The notes beneath the pieces were generated by a model. That model did not search any database. It was given only the letters and a program-made list of their open reading frames with translations, and had not been told where the DNA came from. From an uncultured Maribacter sp. (GTDB lineage: Bacteria; Bacteroidota; Bacteroidia; Flavobacteriales; Flavobacteriaceae), in NCBI RefSeq assembly GCF_947496775.1, contig NZ_CANMDU010000002.1, forward strand, positions 186,001 to 250,000: DNA of 64,000 nt. Reading direction: 5' to 3'. How positions within the stretch are numbered: the first letter of the stretch is position 1; the number at the start of each line of letters is the position of its first letter. This document shows, piece by piece, positions 25,824 to 35,323 of this stretch. The position numbers and the translations under genes were made by a program.

Positions 25824-26320
25824 TATATTTTAATGTTTTTGTAACGTATAGAAATATATAAAATTAATACAGCTCCTAAAGTGACAGATACGTCTGCCAT
25901 ATTAAAGATACCGGTTTTAAATATTCCTGCTTTTATTAAAAAGAAATCTGTTACGGAACCATAAAGAATACGGTCTATAAGATTACCAATACCGCCACCA
26001 ATAACAAAAGCAAAAGCCGTTATTAGTATTTTGTTTAGGTGTGTTTTTAGTAAGATTCTATAAAGTAAAGTCAGTAACACCAGTACAGGTATACCTTGTA
26101 GTAAAATGATTTTTAGTATAGGAGGGAGGTTTTCTCCAAAACCAAGCATTGCCCCTGTATTCTCCACATTAGTTAATATAAAATTATCAGAGATTAGTTG
26201 AATATAATCATTAGGCGAAACAGTTTTACGTACTGTAATTTTTGAGATTTGATCACACCCGATATTCAATAAAACTATAAGAATTATTAAAACTCGCTTG
26301 GTTATTTTATTTGCAAGCAT
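25823..26320 (-). CDS. lspA: Lipoprotein signal peptidase (signal peptidase II)
   Basis: A 165-residue inner-membrane aspartyl protease that removes the signal from prolipoproteins after lipidation; the window alone encodes many such lipoproteins. It has four predicted membrane helices, the DQISK motif near the N-terminus, NTGAMLGF, the first catalytic Asp in GGIGNLIDR and the second in FNMADVSVTLG. It lies 3 bases after panB and overlaps the next gene by one base. Confidence 0.97.
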   Translation of the reverse strand: MLANKITKRVLIILIVLLNIGCDQISKITVRKTVSPNDYIQLISDNFILTNVENTGAMLGFGENLPPILKIILLQGIPVLVLLTLLYRILLKTHLNKILITAFAFVIGGGIGNLIDRILYGSVTDFFLIKAGIFKTGIFNMADVSVTLGAVLILYISIRYKNIKI

Positions 26321-26323
26321 CTT

Positions 26324-27142
26324 TTAATATTGTTCATCGTCATTAGGAAAATCTCTATTTTTTACGTCTTTTACATAGTTAGAGATAGCATTGCCCATTT
26401 CTTCATATAGGTTCATGTATCTTCTTAGGAATCTTGGGTTAAATTCGTGTGTCATTCCTAATAAATCATGAATGACAAGAACTTGCCCGTCTGCATGTTT
26501 TCCGCCTCCTATACCAACAGTGGGAATGGAAAGACTCTCTGATACTTTCTTTGTCAATTGAGCAGGTATTTTTTCTAAAACAATACCAAAGCACCCCATT
26601 TTTTCTAATATTTTAGCATCATTCATAAGTTTTTCTGCTTCCTCTTCCTCTTTGGCTCTTACGGTATAAGTACCAAATTTGTATATGGATTGTGGGGTTA
26701 AGCCTAGGTGCCCCATAACCGGAATACCGGCATTTAATATTTTTTTGATAGAATCTTTAATTTCTTCGCCGCCTTCTAGTTTAACAGCATGCGCTCCACT
26801 TTCTTTCATGATTCTTATGGCAGAATGTAGTGCTTTTTTTGGGTCGCTCTGGTAGGTTCCAAAGGGTAAATCAACAACAACCAATGCTCTGTCAATAGCT
26901 CGTATTACTGAGGAGGCATGATAAATCATTTGGTCTAAAGTAATTGGTAGCGTAGTTTCATGGCCTGCCATAACATTACTAGCAGAATCACCCACTAGTA
27001 TAATATCTACCTTTGCAGAATCTACAATTTTAGCCATGGAATAATCATAGGCTGTAAGCATAGAGATTTTCTCTCCATTCTTTTTCATCTCTACAAGAGA
27101 TTTTACGGTTACTCTTTTGTATTCTTTTTTTGCTGTAGACAT
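26324..27142 (-). CDS. panB: 3-methyl-2-oxobutanoate hydroxymethyltransferase
   Basis: First step of pantothenate synthesis: transfers a hydroxymethyl group from methylene-tetrahydrofolate to 2-ketoisovalerate, the same keto acid that LeuA uses. The 272-residue protein shows [14 protein letters not shown], the metal-binding [34 protein letters not shown], and [10 protein letters not shown]. The C-terminal end ([19 protein letters not shown]) matches the family. First gene of the run panB-lspA-rluA-DUF4252. The other pan genes are not in the window. Confidence 0.97.
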   Translation of the reverse strand: MSTAKKEYKRVTVKSLVEMKKNGEKISMLTAYDYSMAKIVDSAKVDIILVGDSASNVMAGHETTLPITLDQMIYHASSVIRAIDRALVVVDLPFGTYQSDPKKALHSAIRIMKESGAHAVKLEGGEEIKDSIKKILNAGIPVMGHLGLTPQSIYKFGTYTVRAKEEEEAEKLMNDAKILEKMGCFGIVLEKIPAQLTKKVSESLSIPTVGIGGGKHADGQVLVIHDLLGMTHEFNPRFLRRYMNLYEEMGNAISNYVKDVKNRDFPNDDEQY

Positions 27143-27253
27143 TGTTCGTGTTTTAAGAAATATAAAAGTAAGGAGATTTGTTCAATTCTAAAGGACATAA
27201 TGAGGTTGAAATATTTAGCTTATTTTTATTCTGAACTATTTAACAGAAAAATT

Positions 27254-27712
27254 ATGAAAAAAATAAGCTTTTGGATAGTCTTTCTATTTTTTCTTAATGC
27301 TTTTGCTCAAGAAACAGAAGGGGATAAGGCAAAACAAACTGTTTTAGACTTTTTTGAGGCTTTCCATGCTCAAGATTCAATAAAAATGAAAAAAGTAGTA
27401 TCACCTAAGGTAATATTGCAATCTATTGGGAAGAATAGGACAGGAGAGATTATGGTGAAAACCGAAAAATTTCACGACTTAATAACATCTATCGTAAATG
27501 TACCAGATACATTACAATTTGAAGAAAAGTTACTTTCTTTTAGGGTTAATGTAGACGGAGCTATGGCAAATGTTTGGGTTCCTTATGAGTTTTGGTTAAA
27601 CAATACGTTTCATCATTGCGGAGTAAATTCATTTCAACTTTTAAAAAAGAAGGATCGATGGGAAATTATTTATTTAATAGATACTCGGAGAAAAAATGAA
27701 TGCAAAAAATAA
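27254..27712 (+). CDS. Secreted NTF2-like (SnoaL/DUF4440-type) protein
   Basis: A 152-residue protein with a Sec signal (MKKISFWIVFLFFLNAFAQ). The first mature helix KAKQTVLDFFEAFHAQDSIKMKKVV, the strand VDGAMANVWVPYEFWLNN and the ending GVNSFQLLKKKDRWEIIYLIDTRRK show the cone-shaped NTF2 fold seen in SnoaL-like proteins. Function is unknown; enzymatic or ligand-binding roles are possible. The ATG at 27254 begins the signal; the frame is open 18 codons upstream. It ends 8 bases from the convergent sdaA. Confidence 0.88.
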   Translation: MKKISFWIVFLFFLNAFAQETEGDKAKQTVLDFFEAFHAQDSIKMKKVVSPKVILQSIGKNRTGEIMVKTEKFHDLITSIVNVPDTLQFEEKLLSFRVNVDGAMANVWVPYEFWLNNTFHHCGVNSFQLLKKKDRWEIIYLIDTRRKNECKK

Positions 27713-27720
27713 GTTTTGTG

Positions 27721-29145
27721 TTAACAATCACTAAGGAACACTCCGACTGCTAGTCCTCCTTCAGAAGTTTCTTTGTATTTGGAGCTCATGTCTTTTGCTG
27801 TTTCCCACATGGTTTTTACTACTTTGTCTAACGGAACTTTTGCATCCTCGGGATTAGAACCAAGGGCTAATTCTGCTGCGTTTATGGCTTTTATTGCTCC
27901 CATGGAATTCCGTTCAATACACGGTATCTGTACCAATCCTCCTATAGGGTCGCAAGTAAGTCCTAAATGATGTTCCATAGCTATCTCTGCCGCCATAAGT
28001 ACTTGGTCAGGAGAACCACCTAATAATTCAGTTAGTGCTCCTGCTGCCATAGCAGATGAAACACCAATTTCTGCTTGGCATCCACCCATAGCAGCTGAGA
28101 TGGTGGCGCCTTTTTTAAAGATACTGCCAATTTCACCTGCTACAAGAAGGAATTTTTTAACTTGAGAAAAATCGGCTTCATGGTTTTCTATTACTAAATA
28201 ATACATTAAAACAGCCGGAATTACCCCAGCGCTGCCATTAGTTGGAGCTGTGACTACTCTACCTAAGGAAGCGTTTACTTCATTTACCGCTAAAGCAAAA
28301 CAACTTACCCATTTAAGAATTTGTCTAAATTTCACTTCGGTTTTCCTTATGGTTTCTAACCATTCTTGAGGAGTGTTGTAGGGTAATTCACCTTTTAGGC
28401 TATGGTGCATTTCAAAAGCTCTACGGGTAACATTTAGCCCTCCAGGTAATCTACCTTCTGTATGGCATCCAATATACATACACTCTAACATAGTATCCCA
28501 TATACGGTGAAGCTCATAATCAATTTCTTTATTGGTACGTAAAGAGCGTTCGTTTTCTAAAACAATTTGGGAAATAGATAGGTTTTCTTTTTTGCAGAAA
28601 GCTAGTAATTCTATTCCTGTAGTTATTGGGAAAGGAAATGTTTTGAAAAGGGCAATGTTTTTTTGCGATTCTGGCTGTTCTTCTTTAATAACAAATCCGC
28701 CACCAATAGAATAATATGTAGTTTCTATTTTTTCGCTGGAATCTAACTGCGCCTTAAAGGTTATGCCGTTGGCGTGGAACGGAAGAAATTTTTTTTCAAA
28801 AATAATGGTTGTATCAGAAGAAAAAGGAAGGGTTAGTTCACCGTTTAATTCAATTTGTTTTTCTTTTTTTATTCGAGTAACAATGGTATGAATATTTTCA
28901 ATAGGAATGTATTCTGGATCTTGTCCGGATAAACCTAACATTATGGCAAAATCCGTGGCATGCCCTTTTCCAGTTAAAGAAAGAGAACCGTAAACGTGTA
29001 TTTTAATAGAGATTATGTTATTAAAAAGACGTTGATCTTTTAATTCTTTTATCCATGCTTCTGCTGCGCGCCATGGGCCTAGAGTATGCGAGCTAGATGG
29101 GCCAATACCTATTTTAAGCATATCAAAAGTACTAATTGATTCCAT
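27721..29145 (-). CDS. sdaA: L-serine ammonia-lyase (single-chain, iron-sulfur type)
   Basis: Deaminates L-serine to pyruvate and ammonia. The 474-residue single-chain form has the beta domain first ([11 protein letters not shown], 16-26), then the alpha domain with the [4Fe-4S] cysteine residues: Cys in [16 protein letters not shown] and the C-terminal DC. Other family marks are [14 protein letters not shown] and CIERNSMGA. It uses no PLP. A separate gene, with convergent and divergent neighbours; its upstream region shares the gap with dnaK. Confidence 0.97.
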   Translation of the reverse strand: MESISTFDMLKIGIGPSSSHTLGPWRAAEAWIKELKDQRLFNNIISIKIHVYGSLSLTGKGHATDFAIMLGLSGQDPEYIPIENIHTIVTRIKKEKQIELNGELTLPFSSDTTIIFEKKFLPFHANGITFKAQLDSSEKIETTYYSIGGGFVIKEEQPESQKNIALFKTFPFPITTGIELLAFCKKENLSISQIVLENERSLRTNKEIDYELHRIWDTMLECMYIGCHTEGRLPGGLNVTRRAFEMHHSLKGELPYNTPQEWLETIRKTEVKFRQILKWVSCFALAVNEVNASLGRVVTAPTNGSAGVIPAVLMYYLVIENHEADFSQVKKFLLVAGEIGSIFKKGATISAAMGGCQAEIGVSSAMAAGALTELLGGSPDQVLMAAEIAMEHHLGLTCDPIGGLVQIPCIERNSMGAIKAINAAELALGSNPEDAKVPLDKVVKTMWETAKDMSSKYKETSEGGLAVGVFLSDC

Positions 29146-29528
29146 AATTAATTGTTACAAATGCAACTTATTGGGTAAATATACATTCTTATTTCACAAT
29201 TATCATAATTTATTTAGTTGTGGATAGTAGGAAACGGAATGTTGAGAGTACAAATTTGAACTTAGTGGTCTGTTAATTTCTTTCCAGTTTATTTTTAGGG
29301 GATCTCTACATAAATATTTACGAGAAAAGATTTACTAGACTGTCATAAATTAAAATTGTTTTTATAGCAGAAAAATAGCATAATGACAACAATAACAAGG
29401 ATTACATGGCGTATAATTCTATTTTTGAACACAAAAATGACAACCTGTCAGTTTTTTTTGCTTGGCATATTGTTTGTCATTCACATAACCGAATATAAAA
29501 AATGCACTAATAATTTAAAATATATATA
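29146..29528. other. 383-base divergent region between sdaA and dnaK
   Basis: No gene fits here. The dnaK-proximal part (29420-29528) holds a TGACA/TGTCA inverted repeat, a T-run and an RpoN-like TTGGCA-N6-TTGT element. The sdaA-proximal part is AT-rich without a recognisable motif. Confidence 0.5.
29438..29477 (+). promoter_or_regulatory. Candidate heat-shock type control region of dnaK
   Basis: TGACA-ACC-TGTCA (29438-29450) is an inverted repeat. After an eight-T run comes TTGGCA-N6-TTGT (29462-29477), which fits a -24/-12 sigma-54 promoter (TTGGCAC-N5-TTGC) except for T in place of the final C. No TAnnTTTG element is found before dnaK and no CIRCE element is present. The assignment is tentative. 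Confidence 0.35.
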
Positions 29529-31433
29529 ATGAGCAAAATTATAGGTATAGATTTAGGAACAACCAATTCTTGTGTTTCTGTAATGGAAGGTAATGAGCCT
29601 GTTGTAATCCCAAATGCCGAAGGAAAAAGAACAACACCATCTGTAATAGCTTTTGTTGAAGGTGGTGAGATTAAAGTAGGTGATCCAGCAAAAAGACAAG
29701 CTGTTACTAATCCTCATAACACTATATACTCTATAAAACGTTTTATGGGGAACAAATACTCTGAATCTAGCAAAGAAGCGGATAGAGTGCCTTATAAAGT
29801 TGTAAAAGGAGATAATGATACTCCAAGAGTAGATATTAATGGTCGTTTGTACTCTCCGCAAGAACTTTCTGCAATGATTCTTCAAAAAATGAAGAAAACA
29901 GCAGAAGACTATTTAGGTCAAGATGTTTCTAGAGCGGTTATTACGGTTCCTGCATATTTTAATGATGCGCAAAGACAAGCTACGAAAGAAGCTGGTGAAA
30001 TAGCAGGTTTAACTGTAGAACGTATTATAAATGAGCCAACCTCTGCTTCGTTGGCTTATGGTATGGATAAGAAAGATACAGATCAAAAAATTGTAGTTTT
30101 TGATTTTGGTGGAGGTACGCATGATGTTTCTATTCTAGAATTAGGAGATGGTGTTTTTGAAGTGTTAGCAACAGACGGAGATACACACTTAGGTGGTGAT
30201 GATGTAGATCAAAAGATTATCGATTGGTTAGCAGAAGAGTTTAAGGCGGAAGAAAACATGGATTTACGTGAGGATGCTATGGCATTACAACGTTTACGTG
30301 AAGCTGCTGAAAAAGCAAAAATAGAATTATCTTCTTCTGCTCAGACAGAGATTAATTTGCCTTATGTTACTGCAACTGCTTCAGGGCCTAAGCACTTAGT
30401 ACGTACGCTTACTTTAGCTAAATTTAATCAGTTAATAGATGATTTAGTAAAAAGAACTATTGAGCCTTGCCAGACTGCTTTGAAAAATGCTGGACTTTCT
30501 AAGAGTGATATTGATGAAATTATTTTAGTTGGTGGTTCTACAAGAATCCCTGCGGTTGTTGAAGCTGTTGAAAAATTCTTTGGTAAAAAACCTTCAAAAG
30601 GGGTGAACCCGGATGAGGTTGTTGCTGTAGGTGCAGCTATACAAGGTGGTGTTTTAACCGGTGATGTTAAAGATGTATTATTATTAGACGTTACGCCACT
30701 ATCTCTAGGGATAGAGACTATGGGAAGTGTAATGACTAAATTAATTGATGCAAACACAACTATCCCTACTAAAAAGTCGCAAGTATTCTCAACTGCTGCG
30801 GATAACCAGCCTTCTGTGGAAATTCATGTTTTACAAGGAGAGCGTCCAATGGCAGGAGATAACAAGACAATAGGTCGTTTTCATTTAGATGGTATTCCAC
30901 CAGCACAAAGAGGAACGCCACAAATTGAAGTTACTTTTGATATTGATGCTAATGGTATAATTAAAGTATCTGCAACAGATAAAGCAACAAATAAAACGCA
31001 AGATATCCGTATAGAAGCTTCCTCTGGTTTAACAGAAGAAGAAATTGAAAAAATGAAAGCAGAAGCTGAGGCAAATGCTGAAGCGGATAAAGCTGCTAAG
31101 GAAACTGCTGATAAGTTAAATGAAGCAGACGGAATGATTTTCCAAACAGAAAAACAATTATCTGAATTTGGAGACAAAATTTCTGATGCTAACAAGAAGC
31201 CTGTAGAAGAAGCTTTAGAAGAACTTAAGAAAGCGTATGAATCTAAAGATTTAGCGGTTATTACACCTGCTTTAGAAAAGATAAATGAAGCTTGGAAAGG
31301 TGCCTCTGAAGAAATGTACAAAGCACAGGCAGAAGCACAACAAGGAGGAGCTGCTCCTGAAGGTGATGCTGCATCTGCGGGTACAGAAGAAGGAGATAAT
31401 GTAGAGGATGTTGATTTTGAGGAAGTTAAGTAA
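29529..31433 (+). CDS. dnaK: Chaperone protein DnaK (Hsp70)
   Basis: A 634-residue ATP-dependent chaperone. It has the N-terminal [16 protein letters not shown], the phosphate loops [14 protein letters not shown] and [12 protein letters not shown], the substrate-binding domain beginning near [16 protein letters not shown], and the acidic C-terminal end with EEVK. The hydrophobic linker DVLLLDV (about 390) is intact. Neither dnaJ nor grpE is adjacent, as is usual in flavobacteria. It stands alone, with a distinctive upstream region and a strong terminator at 31460. Confidence 0.99.
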   Translation: MSKIIGIDLGTTNSCVSVMEGNEPVVIPNAEGKRTTPSVIAFVEGGEIKVGDPAKRQAVTNPHNTIYSIKRFMGNKYSESSKEADRVPYKVVKGDNDTPRVDINGRLYSPQELSAMILQKMKKTAEDYLGQDVSRAVITVPAYFNDAQRQATKEAGEIAGLTVERIINEPTSASLAYGMDKKDTDQKIVVFDFGGGTHDVSILELGDGVFEVLATDGDTHLGGDDVDQKIIDWLAEEFKAEENMDLREDAMALQRLREAAEKAKIELSSSAQTEINLPYVTATASGPKHLVRTLTLAKFNQLIDDLVKRTIEPCQTALKNAGLSKSDIDEIILVGGSTRIPAVVEAVEKFFGKKPSKGVNPDEVVAVGAAIQGGVLTGDVKDVLLLDVTPLSLGIETMGSVMTKLIDANTTIPTKKSQVFSTAADNQPSVEIHVLQGERPMAGDNKTIGRFHLDGIPPAQRGTPQIEVTFDIDANGIIKVSATDKATNKTQDIRIEASSGLTEEEIEKMKAEAEANAEADKAAKETADKLNEADGMIFQTEKQLSEFGDKISDANKKPVEEALEELKKAYESKDLAVITPALEKINEAWKGASEEMYKAQAEAQQGGAAPEGDAASAGTEEGDNVEDVDFEEVK

Positions 31434-31459
31434 GAAATACATTGTTATTTAATAGAAAA

Positions 31460-31485
31460 GGGACTGTTATGCAGTCCCTTTTTTT
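31460..31485 (+). terminator. Rho-independent terminator of dnaK
   Basis: GGGACTG and CAGTCCC (7 base pairs, 5-base loop) followed by seven T, 26 bases after the dnaK stop. Confidence 0.9.
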
Positions 31486-31557
31486 ATTGGCATATGTTTT
31501 GTTTTTATAGCAAAGGAATAACCCTTAATTTTACATTTCACTAAATAGATTAAATAA

Positions 31558-32457
31558 ATGAAAAGTAACTGCATGTATTTATGTTTATTGCTGACCTTTG
31601 GTGGGTGTTTTAATTTTCAAGCACAGGAAATTAAAATATTTACTCTTCATGATTTTGATTTAATAGATAGTGTAAAAACAAATTTAGTGGTTACTAAGTA
31701 TGGAAAGGAAGAATACAACTTTAATCCAGACGGTCGTTTGGCTAAATCTAAAACAAAATATAATGACACAGACTATAGTATTACCTATTACAAATATGAT
31801 GGTCCATATTTAATAGAGAAGAGATTTGAAAATTATAGAGAAAATACTTTCGACGCAAATACGTCAATAGCTAATTTTTATACTATAGATTCTATATCAA
31901 ACAAAAAAATCACAGAAAAAATTATTAGTTATACTAAAGAGTTCTTAGAACAGTATGAGTATGTTTATAATGAAGAAAATGTATTACAAAAGATAATACG
32001 TACCAACGATAATGGTATAGATAAAACAGATATTACGTATGACCATTACAAAGGAGAGGACACAAAAACATATTTGCTGAATGGGGAAATATTAAAATCT
32101 ATAAGAACATCTAATGGTAAAGGAAAAAATAAAGGGTTAAAAATAGTATTAACTAAGACCTATTTGAAAGGGAAACCAGTATCTGCAGTAGAAGAAGTAT
32201 GTGATATGGAGGGAGGTTTAATTTCAGAAACTACTTTTGAACATAGTACTCAAAGCAAGCAGTTCGAAGTACAGCAGGTGAAGCGTTTTTATTATGATGA
32301 AAAGAATATCCTTTCTAAAACAGAAACTACAATAGGAAAAGAAACTATAACAAAATCATATATCTATCAGTTCGATAATGGAGAAACAGGCAACTGGGTA
32401 AAAGAAATAGTTACGCCAGATAATACATATACCACTAGAGAAATAAGTTATTATTAG
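31558..32457 (+). CDS. Secreted protein of unknown function
   Basis: A 299-residue exported protein. The signal MKSNCMYLCLLLTFGGCFNFQAQ could be cut after AQA, or Cys in FGGC could act as a weak lipobox. The mature part is a series of short beta hairpins with aromatic residues (YNDTDYSITYYKYDGPYLIEKRF, then YEYVYNEENVLQKIIRTNDNG, FYYDEKNILSKTETTIG), the pattern of wedge-like repeats in many Bacteroidota surface proteins. I cannot name a family. It is convergent with the VOC gene, with 7 bases between the stops. Confidence 0.82.
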   Translation: MKSNCMYLCLLLTFGGCFNFQAQEIKIFTLHDFDLIDSVKTNLVVTKYGKEEYNFNPDGRLAKSKTKYNDTDYSITYYKYDGPYLIEKRFENYRENTFDANTSIANFYTIDSISNKKITEKIISYTKEFLEQYEYVYNEENVLQKIIRTNDNGIDKTDITYDHYKGEDTKTYLLNGEILKSIRTSNGKGKNKGLKIVLTKTYLKGKPVSAVEEVCDMEGGLISETTFEHSTQSKQFEVQQVKRFYYDEKNILSKTETTIGKETITKSYIYQFDNGETGNWVKEIVTPDNTYTTREISYY

Positions 32458-32464
32458 GTTAGGG

Positions 32465-32851
32465 TTAGGGTTCAATAAAATCCCATAAGTTTCCGTAAAT
32501 ATCTGAAAATACAGCTACAGTTCCATAAACTTCCTCTCTTGGTTCTTCTTTAAACTGTATTCCATTAGCCTTCATTTTAGGATAGTCTCTGTAGAAATTA
32601 TCTGTAGTTAAGAAAAGAAAAACGCGTCCACCAGTTTGGTTGCCAATACTTCCTATTTGTTTTTCTCCATCTGCCTTGGCCAGCAATAATGCAAAATTGC
32701 TATTACCTTGAGGCTTTATACGTACCCAGCGCTTAGTTTCGCTTAATGCAACGTCTCCTATTACAATGAAATTTAATTTGTTAGTATAGTAGTTAATAGC
32801 CTCATTATAATCTTTTACAAGTAGGTTAATATGGGCTATTTGGTGATTCAT
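32465..32851 (-). CDS. VOC-fold (glyoxalase/bleomycin resistance type) protein
   Basis: A 128-residue single-domain protein with the two beta-alpha-beta-beta-beta modules of the vicinal-oxygen-chelate fold. His6 in QIAHINLLVKDY is the first metal ligand and Glu in LWDFIEP the last; FKEEPREEVYGTVAVFSDIYGN is the typical second half. Members act as lyases, dioxygenases or resistance proteins; the substrate is not predictable. It is followed (minus strand) by no other gene and preceded by the hydrolase, with 24 bases between. Confidence 0.9.
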   Translation of the reverse strand: MNHQIAHINLLVKDYNEAINYYTNKLNFIVIGDVALSETKRWVRIKPQGNSNFALLLAKADGEKQIGSIGNQTGGRVFLFLTTDNFYRDYPKMKANGIQFKEEPREEVYGTVAVFSDIYGNLWDFIEP

Positions 32852-32875
32852 TAATTGGTAAGTTATGTTTGTTGA

Positions 32876-33523
32876 TTAATCTAGAATAGAAGCAATTATT
32901 TCTTTTTTTACTTCGTGCCCGCCATCAAATAAAACTTGAGAAGCCTTTTCTTGGAATAAGTGATTAATCTTAGCAAATTCTTTTTTTCTATTTGTTTCGG
33001 AAATATATTCATCTTTATCCCCAACAATACAGGTGATTTTAGAATTTTGATCCAATAAATACTGAAAATCTTTTTGTTTTAACTCATTAGGAATTCCTCC
33101 AGAATATAGCACTAAATGGTCGCAGAGAATTTTGCGAAGACCTACCCAGCGGCTAGCAATGGAAACACCTTGAGAATATCCAAAAATAATAATATTATGT
33201 TTGGAGCTTATGCCTTCTTGTTGATAAATCTGGTCCAAGTAGTTTAGAGTATTTTGTATTTCGATATTTGTATCTTCTTTAGTTAACCAGCTAGCCCCAA
33301 CACGTTTATAGTTGTCTTTTAAATAATATTTAGAAGGAGCTTGAGGAGCAATAATATAATTTTTATCCGTGGGTAAAGTTTCAAAATAACGAATAAAATA
33401 GCGACTTAAATATCCAATGCCATGTAATACAATCCAAATATTTTTTGTGTTTGGGGTTATAGTATTTAGTGTTTCATAGCTATTTGTAGTGGTGTATGTG
33501 GCTTGTTTTTTGGCTGTACTCAT
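32876..33523 (-). CDS. Alpha/beta hydrolase (phospholipase/carboxylesterase type)
   Basis: A 215-residue cytosolic hydrolase of the YpfH/carboxylesterase group. The nucleophile elbow is GYSQGVS (Ser about 118), Asp is in VGDKDEY and His in DGGHEV, so the triad is complete. The oxyanion region is near IVLHGIGYL. It probably cleaves short esters or lysophospholipids. It lies 24 bases upstream of the VOC gene on the same strand. A copy of the dispersed repeat (33591-33635) sits in the divergent region upstream. Confidence 0.9.
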   Translation of the reverse strand: MSTAKKQATYTTTNSYETLNTITPNTKNIWIVLHGIGYLSRYFIRYFETLPTDKNYIIAPQAPSKYYLKDNYKRVGASWLTKEDTNIEIQNTLNYLDQIYQQEGISSKHNIIIFGYSQGVSIASRWVGLRKILCDHLVLYSGGIPNELKQKDFQYLLDQNSKITCIVGDKDEYISETNRKKEFAKINHLFQEKASQVLFDGGHEVKKEIIASILD

Positions 33524-33590
33524 CTGTTGGTATTCTGGTAAGTTACCTTGGGATATGTCCGTAAGGCATTAATTATAAACTATTTTTATT

Positions 33591-33635
33591 TCGCGGCAAG
33601 CCTCGAAGTATTAATTCTCGACTATCGAGTAAAGG
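33591..33635 (+). repeat. Dispersed intergenic repeat, copy B
   Basis: Core GGCAAGCC..CGA..ATTAA, followed by CTCGACTATCGAGTAAA. It aligns over about 43 bases with the reverse strand of 43168-43210, including the CTCGA-n-TCGAG palindrome. It lies between the divergent hydrolase and thioesterase genes. Confidence 0.6.
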
Positions 33636-33737
33636 ATTTAGAGTAAAGATAGCGAACCAATACCTAAATGCAATATAGAGCCTTTTTAATATATATTTAT
33701 TCTTGTGGGAATGCTTAATTTTACAAAAAATAATAGA

Positions 33738-34160
33738 ATGAACGATTATAAAAATAAGATTCTAAAAATATGCAATGAAAGTTCCAAAAACACGTTGATG
33801 GAGACTTTGGAAATTGAATACATAGATGTAGGAGAAGATTTTTTAATTGCTAAAATGCCTGTTACTTCTAAAGTGCATCAGCCAGATGGTGTTTTACATG
33901 GAGGAGCAACTGCTGCTTTAGCAGAAAGTGTAGGTAGTACGGCATCTTATGTGTTTTTAGATGGACAAAATTTCTTTGTTCGGGGTATAGAAATTTCCGC
34001 CAACCATGTAAAGAGTGTTAAAGAAGGTTTTGTATATGCTAGAGCAGGGATTGTTCATAAAGGAAGAACTACTCAATTATGGGAAATTAAAGTTACAGAT
34101 GATGATGGAAATTTAATTTCTGTCTGTAAATTAAGTACTATAGCCTTACCAAAAAAATAA
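33738..34160 (+). CDS. PaaI-type hotdog thioesterase, probable DHNA-CoA hydrolase
   Basis: A 140-residue hotdog-fold thioesterase. The active-site region HQPDGVLHGGATAALAESVGS (about 45-66) is that of the PaaI/YdiI group, with the catalytic Glu in ALAESVGS. It ends one base before menF, and YdiI-type enzymes hydrolyse 1,4-dihydroxy-2-naphthoyl-CoA in menaquinone synthesis, so I infer this is MenI. The family evidence is firm, the substrate is inference from neighbours. Start at ATG 33738 gives the usual N-terminus; ATG 33711 in the same frame is an alternative. Confidence 0.88.
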   Translation: MNDYKNKILKICNESSKNTLMETLEIEYIDVGEDFLIAKMPVTSKVHQPDGVLHGGATAALAESVGSTASYVFLDGQNFFVRGIEISANHVKSVKEGFVYARAGIVHKGRTTQLWEIKVTDDDGNLISVCKLSTIALPKK

Positions 34161-34161
34161 T

Positions 34162-35271
34162 ATGTTTGCTCAACTTATAGAGAAATCTGAAGAGCAGTTA
34201 GCTCAGAATTTGCCATTTGTACTGTATAGAAAGCCAAAGAGTATGCAGGTAAATGCAGGGTTTCAGAATACTTCGGAACTATATTATGCAAAAACTTTTG
34301 AAGAAAGAGGATTTGTTTTTGCACCTTTCAATTCTGAATTACCTATTGTTTTAATGCAGTTAGATGAGTTGGTTAAATCAGATATTCCTGTTGTAAAAGA
34401 AGAATCTTTTGAAAGTAAGGCTGCAAATATTTTAGAGTCCGATAAAGATTTTCATATACAACTAGTGAAAAAAGGAATAGCGGAAATAAAGAAGGGAGTT
34501 TTTAAAAAAGTAGTTCTTTCAAGAAAAATAGAGGTAGATGGCATTACCAATCCTTTTTCTCTTTTTAGGGTCTTATTGCAGAAATATAGTTCCGCTTTTT
34601 GCTATTTGTGGTATCATCCTAAAGTAGGAATGTGGTTAGGAGCTACACCAGAAATATTGATGAGGTTAGAGAATAAAAGGCTAACCACAATGTCTTTAGC
34701 AGGTACAAAACCATATGTAGAAAAAGAAGAGGTTAAATGGGAAGCAAAAGAGTTAGAGGAACAAGAATTGGTTACGGAGTATATAGTCAAAGCATTAAGA
34801 GATAGGGTAGAAAAATTAATGTTTTCTAAGGTAGAATCTATTAAGGCGGGCAGTTTATGGCATTTAAGAACAAAGCTAACGGCGGATGTTAAAAATGAAT
34901 CTTTACGGAGTATTGTAAAGGCCCTTCATCCAACTCCGGCGGTATGTGGAATGCCCAAAAAAGTAACCCAATCTTTCATTCAGAAAGAAGAAAATTATGA
35001 CAGGCTTTATTATACTGGGTATTTGGGGGAGTTAAATATGCAGAAAGAAAATTTACGCACAACACGTAGAAAAAATACAGAAAATAGAGCTTATAAAACT
35101 GTGAAAACAGTATCTAATTTATATGTGAATTTGCGTTGTATGCAAATAGTAAAAGAGAGTGCTTTAATTTATGTTGGTGGTGGTATAACTAAGGATTCTA
35201 ATCCGGAAAAAGAATGGCAAGAAACTGTAAATAAAAGTAAAACTATGTTGTCTATTTTAAAGCCTCTTTAA
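34162..35271 (+). CDS. menF: Isochorismate synthase
   Basis: A 369-residue chorismate-utilising enzyme. It shows FKKVVLSRKIEV, GATPEILMRLE, the TMSLAGTKP block, the SLWHLRTKLTAD block, LHPTPAVCGMPK and the C-terminal GGITKDSNPEKEW, which together define the chorismate-binding fold. Its place between the thioesterase and menD fits the first step of menaquinone synthesis rather than siderophore or anthranilate synthesis. Length agrees with short flavobacterial forms (E. coli MenF has about 430). Inferred Mg-dependent, cytosolic. Confidence 0.93.
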   Translation: MFAQLIEKSEEQLAQNLPFVLYRKPKSMQVNAGFQNTSELYYAKTFEERGFVFAPFNSELPIVLMQLDELVKSDIPVVKEESFESKAANILESDKDFHIQLVKKGIAEIKKGVFKKVVLSRKIEVDGITNPFSLFRVLLQKYSSAFCYLWYHPKVGMWLGATPEILMRLENKRLTTMSLAGTKPYVEKEEVKWEAKELEEQELVTEYIVKALRDRVEKLMFSKVESIKAGSLWHLRTKLTADVKNESLRSIVKALHPTPAVCGMPKKVTQSFIQKEENYDRLYYTGYLGELNMQKENLRTTRRKNTENRAYKTVKTVSNLYVNLRCMQIVKESALIYVGGGITKDSNPEKEWQETVNKSKTMLSILKPL

Positions 35272-35285
35272 TATTTCATAGAGTA

Positions 35286-35317
35286 TTGGTTTTAGTTCTT
35301 GTATCGTTGTATTTTTG
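35286..35317 (+). promoter_or_regulatory. Promoter of menD, predicts a leaderless mRNA
   Basis: TTG (35286-35288), a 21-base spacer and a perfect TATTTTTG (35310-35317). Using the distance seen at the SRP RNA, transcription would begin at about 35322-35324, on or just before the menD ATG (35324). Confidence 0.6.
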
Positions 35318-35323
35318 TAATAC

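Noticed and set aside
31558-32457. RHS/YD-repeat toxin fragment
   Set aside because: The YxYD-like phrases are irregular and short, the gene is complete with a signal peptide, and no toxin or immunity partner is nearby.
32457-32472. GGTTAGGGTTAGGGTT, similar to a eukaryotic telomere repeat
   Set aside because: Only about two and a half units at the junction of two convergent genes, partly coding for the stop codon region. Chance in this base composition is enough to explain it.
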